A stretch of DNA of 64,000 bases from assembly GCA_038225555.1 (NCBI GenBank), contig JBBRRB010000002.1, forward strand, positions 124,001-188,000, written 5' to 3'. The notes beneath the pieces are model-generated. The model was given only the letters and a program-made list of their open reading frames with translations. It did not search any database and was not told the DNA's origin. The stretch's first letter is position 1. The number at the start of each line of letters is the position of its first letter. The stretch is from JANXQZ01 sp038225555 (GTDB lineage Bacteria; Acidobacteriota; Terriglobia; Bryobacterales; Bryobacteraceae). A program made the position numbers and the translations under genes. Below, one piece after another: positions 59,969 to 64,000 of this stretch.

Positions 59969-61882
59969 TCAATCCCCGGCGCAGCGGAATCCCATATGGG
60001 CACCTCGAACGGCAGGTTTGCGGTTCACGCGGTCCGAGGCGCGGAGGTGGGCAAGACCCACAAGCCAGGAACCCCCGCGTAGAGTGCGGTACTGACCTTC
60101 TTGAGCGCCGTGCGGGTCGGTCTCGGCGGCGTCCGCATACGGCCCGTACCAGTCGGCTGTCCACTCTGCCACGTTTCCGAGCAAGTCGTAGAGCCCGTAT
60201 CCATTCGGCTGCTTCTGGCCTACGTCGTGCGTCTTCTTTTCACTGTTGGGCCCCCACCAAGCGATCTCGCCTGGACGCCCGTAGCGTTGGCGGCCATTGC
60301 CCGCTCGCGCTGCATACTCCCACTCCGCTTCGGTCGGTAAGCGCATGCCTGCTGCTTTGCAATAAGATTTCGCTTGGAACCAGCTTACCGATTCTACAGG
60401 CAGGTCAGGGCCCTTGAAGTTGCTGGGATTGCTCCCGATCACCCGCTCGTAAGCTGCTTGCGTCACCTCCGTCTCCGCCATCCAGAATCCCTTCGAAATT
60501 GTCACCTCGTGAGCCGGATTTTCATCGGCATTGCAGTCCGTGTCGGTGGGCGAGCAACCCATCATGAACTTGCCAGGCTTAAGCCAGATATACTTCAGGC
60601 CGTCCGCCGGATTTACCTTGACCATGGAGGTATTCTTCGATGGCGGAGTTGCTGGACGGGGCGCGGGTGGCTTCGTTGCCGTGGTTTTTGGCGACGAGCT
60701 CGGTTTCTGAGTCGCCTGCGCGGGACCGGCGACGACCATGGCTTGAGGGATAATTTGAGCAACTTTTATGGGCTCCGGGGCCGGTGCCGAACGTGGCCAG
60801 AATAGCCATGTGGCCAACGCTACTGCAGCGATGCCAGCAGCCAATCCGATGATCACGGTCGGCGCTCTCTTCTTCGAACTCGACTCGCTAACGGGCGGGG
60901 CCTTGATGGTGGACGCGGGGAGCTGGTTCAATATATCTTCGATTGCCGCTTGCATCTTTTCTGCGGAGCCATATCGAGACTCCTTATCCCTGGCAATCGC
61001 TTTGGTGACCAGGTCCGACACAGCCTGCGGGATGTCCAAATCAGGTCGCAGCTTCCTCGGCGCGACGGGCTGGGTCTGAAGCCGCAAGAGCAGGGACGCC
61101 ATCGCCGTATCTGCCGCAAATGGCCTCGCTCCAGTCAGCATTTCAAACAACACGAGGCCAAGCGAGTAAAGGTCCGTACGCGCATCAATGTCGGCTCCCC
61201 TCATTCCCATCGCCTGTTCCGGGGAAGCATATTCGGGTGTCCCCGTGAAGGAGCCCGCCGTGCAGGTCTCCATTCCGGCAAATCCCAACCCGGCGTCTTC
61301 GCGCACTTTAGCGATTCCGAAATCGATCAGCTTCAAGACTTCGCGACCGTCCGCGCCTGCTGTCAGGAGCAGGTTTTGGGGTTTTATATCGCGGTGGATA
61401 ATTCCTTTCCGATGAGCCGCAGAAAGCCCTGCGCAGGCCTGAGCCGTAAAATTCAATGCAAGCTTCCAGGCCAACGGACCGTGCTTCATCCTGTGCTGGA
61501 GGCTCTCGCCTTCAACATACTCCATGACCACGAAGAGCTGGTCGTCTTCGGTGAAGTCGGCATCCTCCACTCGCACGATGTTCGGGTGCTCGAGCTGGCG
61601 TAGGAGCAGGGCCTCGGACAGCAAGCTCTGGGACGGCTTTCCTCCCGCTGCACTCACATCGAGCAAGAGCTTGATCGCCTTCTCCTCGTTCCAAAGCATG
61701 TGCCGCACCCGGTACACCACGCCCATGCCGCCGCGGCCGATCTCATTTAAGATCTGATATTTTTTTCGAATAATTGTGCCCTGCTGCAAGCCGTCGGTCG
61801 ATGTCAACGCCGAACCGTCGCGCGGGCAGAAGGTGACGTCGGCAGCGGGATAGGCGGTCCGACAACTGGGGCAAGTCTTCAC
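59969..61882 (-). CDS. Ser/Thr kinase with zinc ribbon and SUMF1/FGE-sulfatase domain
   Basis: 637 residues. N-terminal zinc ribbon (CPSCRTAYPAADVTFCPRDG), kinase domain about 42-300 (IGRGGMGVVY, Lys71, HRDIKPQN with D165, DFG 187-189), a disordered stretch, one membrane helix (TVIIGLAAGIAAVALATWLF), a Pro/Thr linker and a C-terminal formylglycine-generating-enzyme-like domain from about 425: GKFMMGCSPTDTDCNADENP, AETEVTQAAYERV, RLPTEAEWEYAARAG, GYGLYDLLGNVAEW. The FGE-like part of such fusions serves mostly as a binding or sensory domain. It looks complete and catalytic. Confidence 0.9.
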   Translation of the reverse strand: MKTCPSCRTAYPAADVTFCPRDGSALTSTDGLQQGTIIRKKYQILNEIGRGGMGVVYRVRHMLWNEEKAIKLLLDVSAAGGKPSQSLLSEALLLRQLEHPNIVRVEDADFTEDDQLFVVMEYVEGESLQHRMKHGPLAWKLALNFTAQACAGLSAAHRKGIIHRDIKPQNLLLTAGADGREVLKLIDFGIAKVREDAGLGFAGMETCTAGSFTGTPEYASPEQAMGMRGADIDARTDLYSLGLVLFEMLTGARPFAADTAMASLLLRLQTQPVAPRKLRPDLDIPQAVSDLVTKAIARDKESRYGSAEKMQAAIEDILNQLPASTIKAPPVSESSSKKRAPTVIIGLAAGIAAVALATWLFWPRSAPAPEPIKVAQIIPQAMVVAGPAQATQKPSSSPKTTATKPPAPRPATPPSKNTSMVKVNPADGLKYIWLKPGKFMMGCSPTDTDCNADENPAHEVTISKGFWMAETEVTQAAYERVIGSNPSNFKGPDLPVESVSWFQAKSYCKAAGMRLPTEAEWEYAARAGNGRQRYGRPGEIAWWGPNSEKKTHDVGQKQPNGYGLYDLLGNVAEWTADWYGPYADAAETDPHGAQEGQYRTLRGGSWLVGLAHLRASDRVNRKPAVRGAHMGFRCAGD

Positions 61883-62085
61883 GGGCCTTGGTCCTAGTCA
61901 AGCTTACCGCTTGGAGGAGTCAGGCGCGGACTTAGTCGAGAAGGGATCGGTAAGCGGTCGCGGATAAGGCATTCTCAGACAAGAAGAGGGAATGGAGAAA
62001 AACTTGGTGAGCCGGGCTCGGAACCCTGCAGGGTATCGAGAACATAATCAATTCCTCTTTTGGTCAAGAAGGCGAGAATAGAACG

Positions 62086-63953
62086 ATGTCCATTCTCGAT
62101 ATTCTGTTTGGCCCACCCCTGAAATCAGACGAAGACAGAGAGCAACGCGCGTTGGACCAGCCAAAGGCATCCCGATATTCGGACTGGACGCCCTCAGTTC
62201 CGCCGCATACGGTCCAGAAGCCGCGCTGACGCTGCTCATTCCGCTGGGCGCAGCGGGGATCGGGTACATATTCCCGATCAGCGTGACCATCGTGATTCTG
62301 CTGGCGATCGTTTTTGTGTCTTACCGCCAAACGATACAGGCGTATCCAAACGGGTAGGGTCATACACGGTAGCGAGTGAGAACCTGGGCGCAGGCGCGGG
62401 GCTGCTTGCGGCTGCGGCACTGATGATCGACTACATTCTCACCGCGGCGGTCGGCATCTCATCCGGAGTGGGCGCACTGGTGTCGGCGGTGCCGAGCCTG
62501 CAGCGGCATACGGTGATGCTGTGCCTTGGCATCCTACTCACATTGACCGTCGTAAATCTTCGCGGCGTTCGTGAAGCTGGGGGTGTATTCATGCTGCCAA
62601 CCTATGTGTTCATCCTAAGTTTGCTCGCATTGATTGGGGTTGGCGTCGCCAAAGTAATTGCGAGTGGCGGGCATCCTCACGCGGTTGTCGCCCCCCGTAA
62701 TGCCGGCAGCCGTCATGGGCGTCTCGCTTTGGCTCATACTGAAGGCTTTCTCGAGCGGCTGCACTGCGATGACGGGCGTGGAGGCCGTTAGTAACGGAGT
62801 ACGGGCATTTCGCGAACCGGTTACGAAGACGGCGCAGTTTACGCTGACCATCATCATCGCCGTGCTGAGCGTAATGCTCTTGGGTATTGCTTACCTGGTG
62901 CATGCGTACCAGATTGGAGCCACCGAACCGGGTTCGTCCAGTTACCAGAGTGTGCTTCCGATGCTTCTTCTGGCGGTAGCGGGCAAGGGCTGGTTCTACT
63001 GGGTAAGTATCTCGTCCATACTGCTGGTGCTGGCACTATCGGCCAACACGGCTTTTGCGGATTTCCCGCGCCTGTGCCGGATCATAGCGCAGAACAGCTA
63101 TCTTCCTTATACTTTCTCGATTCCAGGGCGGCGGCTGGTCTACTCGCAAGGCATCTACGTGCTTGCCGTATTGTGTGGAGTGCTGCTGATCGTTTTTCGC
63201 GGCGTTACGGACCGGCTGATTCCTCTGTATGCAGTAGGGGCGTTTATGGCGTTCACGCTTTCGCAGGCGGGCATGGTTCAGCACTGGCGGAAATCAACCG
63301 ATGGGAAGGCTAAGCGATTCATGATTGTGAACGGGATAGGCGCGGTCGCTACAGGAATTACCGTGATGGTGGTTCTGGTTGCAAAGTTTGTGGACGGCGC
63401 ATGGATTACGGTGCTGATCATTCCGGCGTTGATTTACCTGATGGTGGCGATCAAACGACATTTCAATTCAGTCGGTCGGGAGATCACGGAGAAGTCGCCG
63501 CTCAACGTCGATCAGATTTGCGAGCCGCTGGTAGTGGTGCCGGTGGACCGGTGGAGCAAGATTGCGGAAAAAGCTTTACGCTTTGCGATGAGCCTCTCGA
63601 AGGAGGTGAAGGCAGTGCATGTGGACTTCGATGAAACCGCCGATGAACTCATAGAGAATTGGAAACGTTTGATCGAAGATCCAGTCCGAAGCAAGGCGAT
63701 GCCGGTTCCCGAACTGATACGATTGAAATCCCCATACAGGTATGTGGTCAACCCAATTGTCGATTATGTATTAGAGCTGAACAAGCGGAACCCAGGCCGC
63801 GAGGTGGCCGTGATTGTGCCGGAACTGGTGGAGCATAAGTGGTATCACTACTTCTTACACAACCAGCGCGCTTACAGCTTAAAAGCGTTATTACTTCTCA
63901 AAGGTAACCAGCGGATCATTACTATGAATGTGCCCTGCAATCTGACGAAGTAA
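62086..63953 (+). pseudogene. APC-family amino acid permease gene with three frameshifts
   Basis: The family sequence is present in order, but in three frames: MSILDILFGPP at 62086, then VGPAKGIPIFGLDALSSAAY (from about 62150), then GSYTVASENLGAGAG to VVAP (about 62358-62692), then PVMPAAVMGVSLWLILKAFS onward to a stop at 63953. Frame changes lie near 62147 (extra GC in CGCGCG), 62355 (GGGTAGGG, one base short) and 62692 (run of C). The long C-terminal part looks like full-length GH-type APC permease with a cytoplasmic tail of about 150 residues. It is either a young pseudogene or contains assembly errors at low-complexity spots. Confidence 0.75.
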
Positions 63954-64000
63954 AGAGCGCTCGCTAAAGGTGCGAACCGTGCCTTGAGCATCAGGGTGGA
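63954..64000. other. Short end region with no gene visible
   Basis: The last 47 bases after the permease stop hold no frame or signal I can support. Confidence 0.5.

Noticed and set aside
62423..62791. Separate short membrane protein gene
   Set aside because: Its sequence is the middle of the frameshifted APC permease, not an independent gene.
1..64000. CRISPR array or phage genes
   Set aside because: I saw no regularly spaced short repeats and no integrase, capsid, terminase or Cas-like protein in any frame.

Overview
The window looks like a chromosomal piece of an acidobacterium close to Candidatus Solibacter / Bryobacteraceae. Three things point that way. Two unrelated secreted proteins (652-1956 and 22388-23863) end in the C-terminal domain I know as TIGR03437, which is characteristic of Solibacter. 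Large Ser/Thr kinase-TPR proteins and CRTAC1-type proteins are present. The DNA is GC-rich and carries a dispersed palindromic repeat. No ribosomal RNA, intact tRNA or CRISPR array was seen.

Layout. 1-3.4 kb: partial OFA-type transporter, an NHL-repeat protein and two zinc-ribbon membrane proteins. 3.5-6.9 kb: a kinase-TPR protein divergent from an ECF-type sigma factor. 6.9-9.4 kb: accessory stretch with unknown small genes and an IS1595-type transposase. 9.4-11.4 kb: sugar-isomerase-like protein and HemQ. 11.4-16 kb: CIRCE-groES-groEL, then an insertion bounded by a second copy of the groEL 3' end and its terminator, holding a tRNA-Ser-like remnant and a broken HNH nuclease gene, then HU. 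16.2-19 kb: recA, a peptidoglycan-binding protein and alanine dehydrogenase. 19.4-34 kb: mostly single household and membrane genes, including a DUF2157 pair, GH16 glucanase, YprB-like nuclease, ABC-F ATPase, Crp-domain histidine kinase and CPBP protease. 34-35.2 kb: a fused alpha/beta-hydrolase-TIR protein, a plausible immune effector. 38.7-43.7 kb: a polysaccharide-type cluster scarred by deletions. 43.9-46.9 kb: a stress-type cluster with its own sigma factor. 47.9-48.4 kb: a peroxiredoxin whose peroxidatic cysteine codon is UGA, followed by a SECIS-like hairpin. 48.5-56.1 kb: a tightly coupled five-gene operon (CRTAC1-TPR, TPR, molybdopterin oxidoreductase, phosphatase-fold protein, unknown). 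56.4-62 kb: M23 and M19 peptidases and two more Ser/Thr kinases. 62.1-64 kb: an APC permease gene with three frameshifts.

The most promising items are the predicted exported selenoprotein peroxiredoxin, the hydrolase-TIR fusion, the groEL 3'-end duplication around an HNH nuclease relic, the deletion chimera in the glycan cluster, and the REP-like palindrome family (five copies). Several frameshifts (M42 peptidase, APC permease) may be real decay or assembly errors; the sequence alone cannot separate these.
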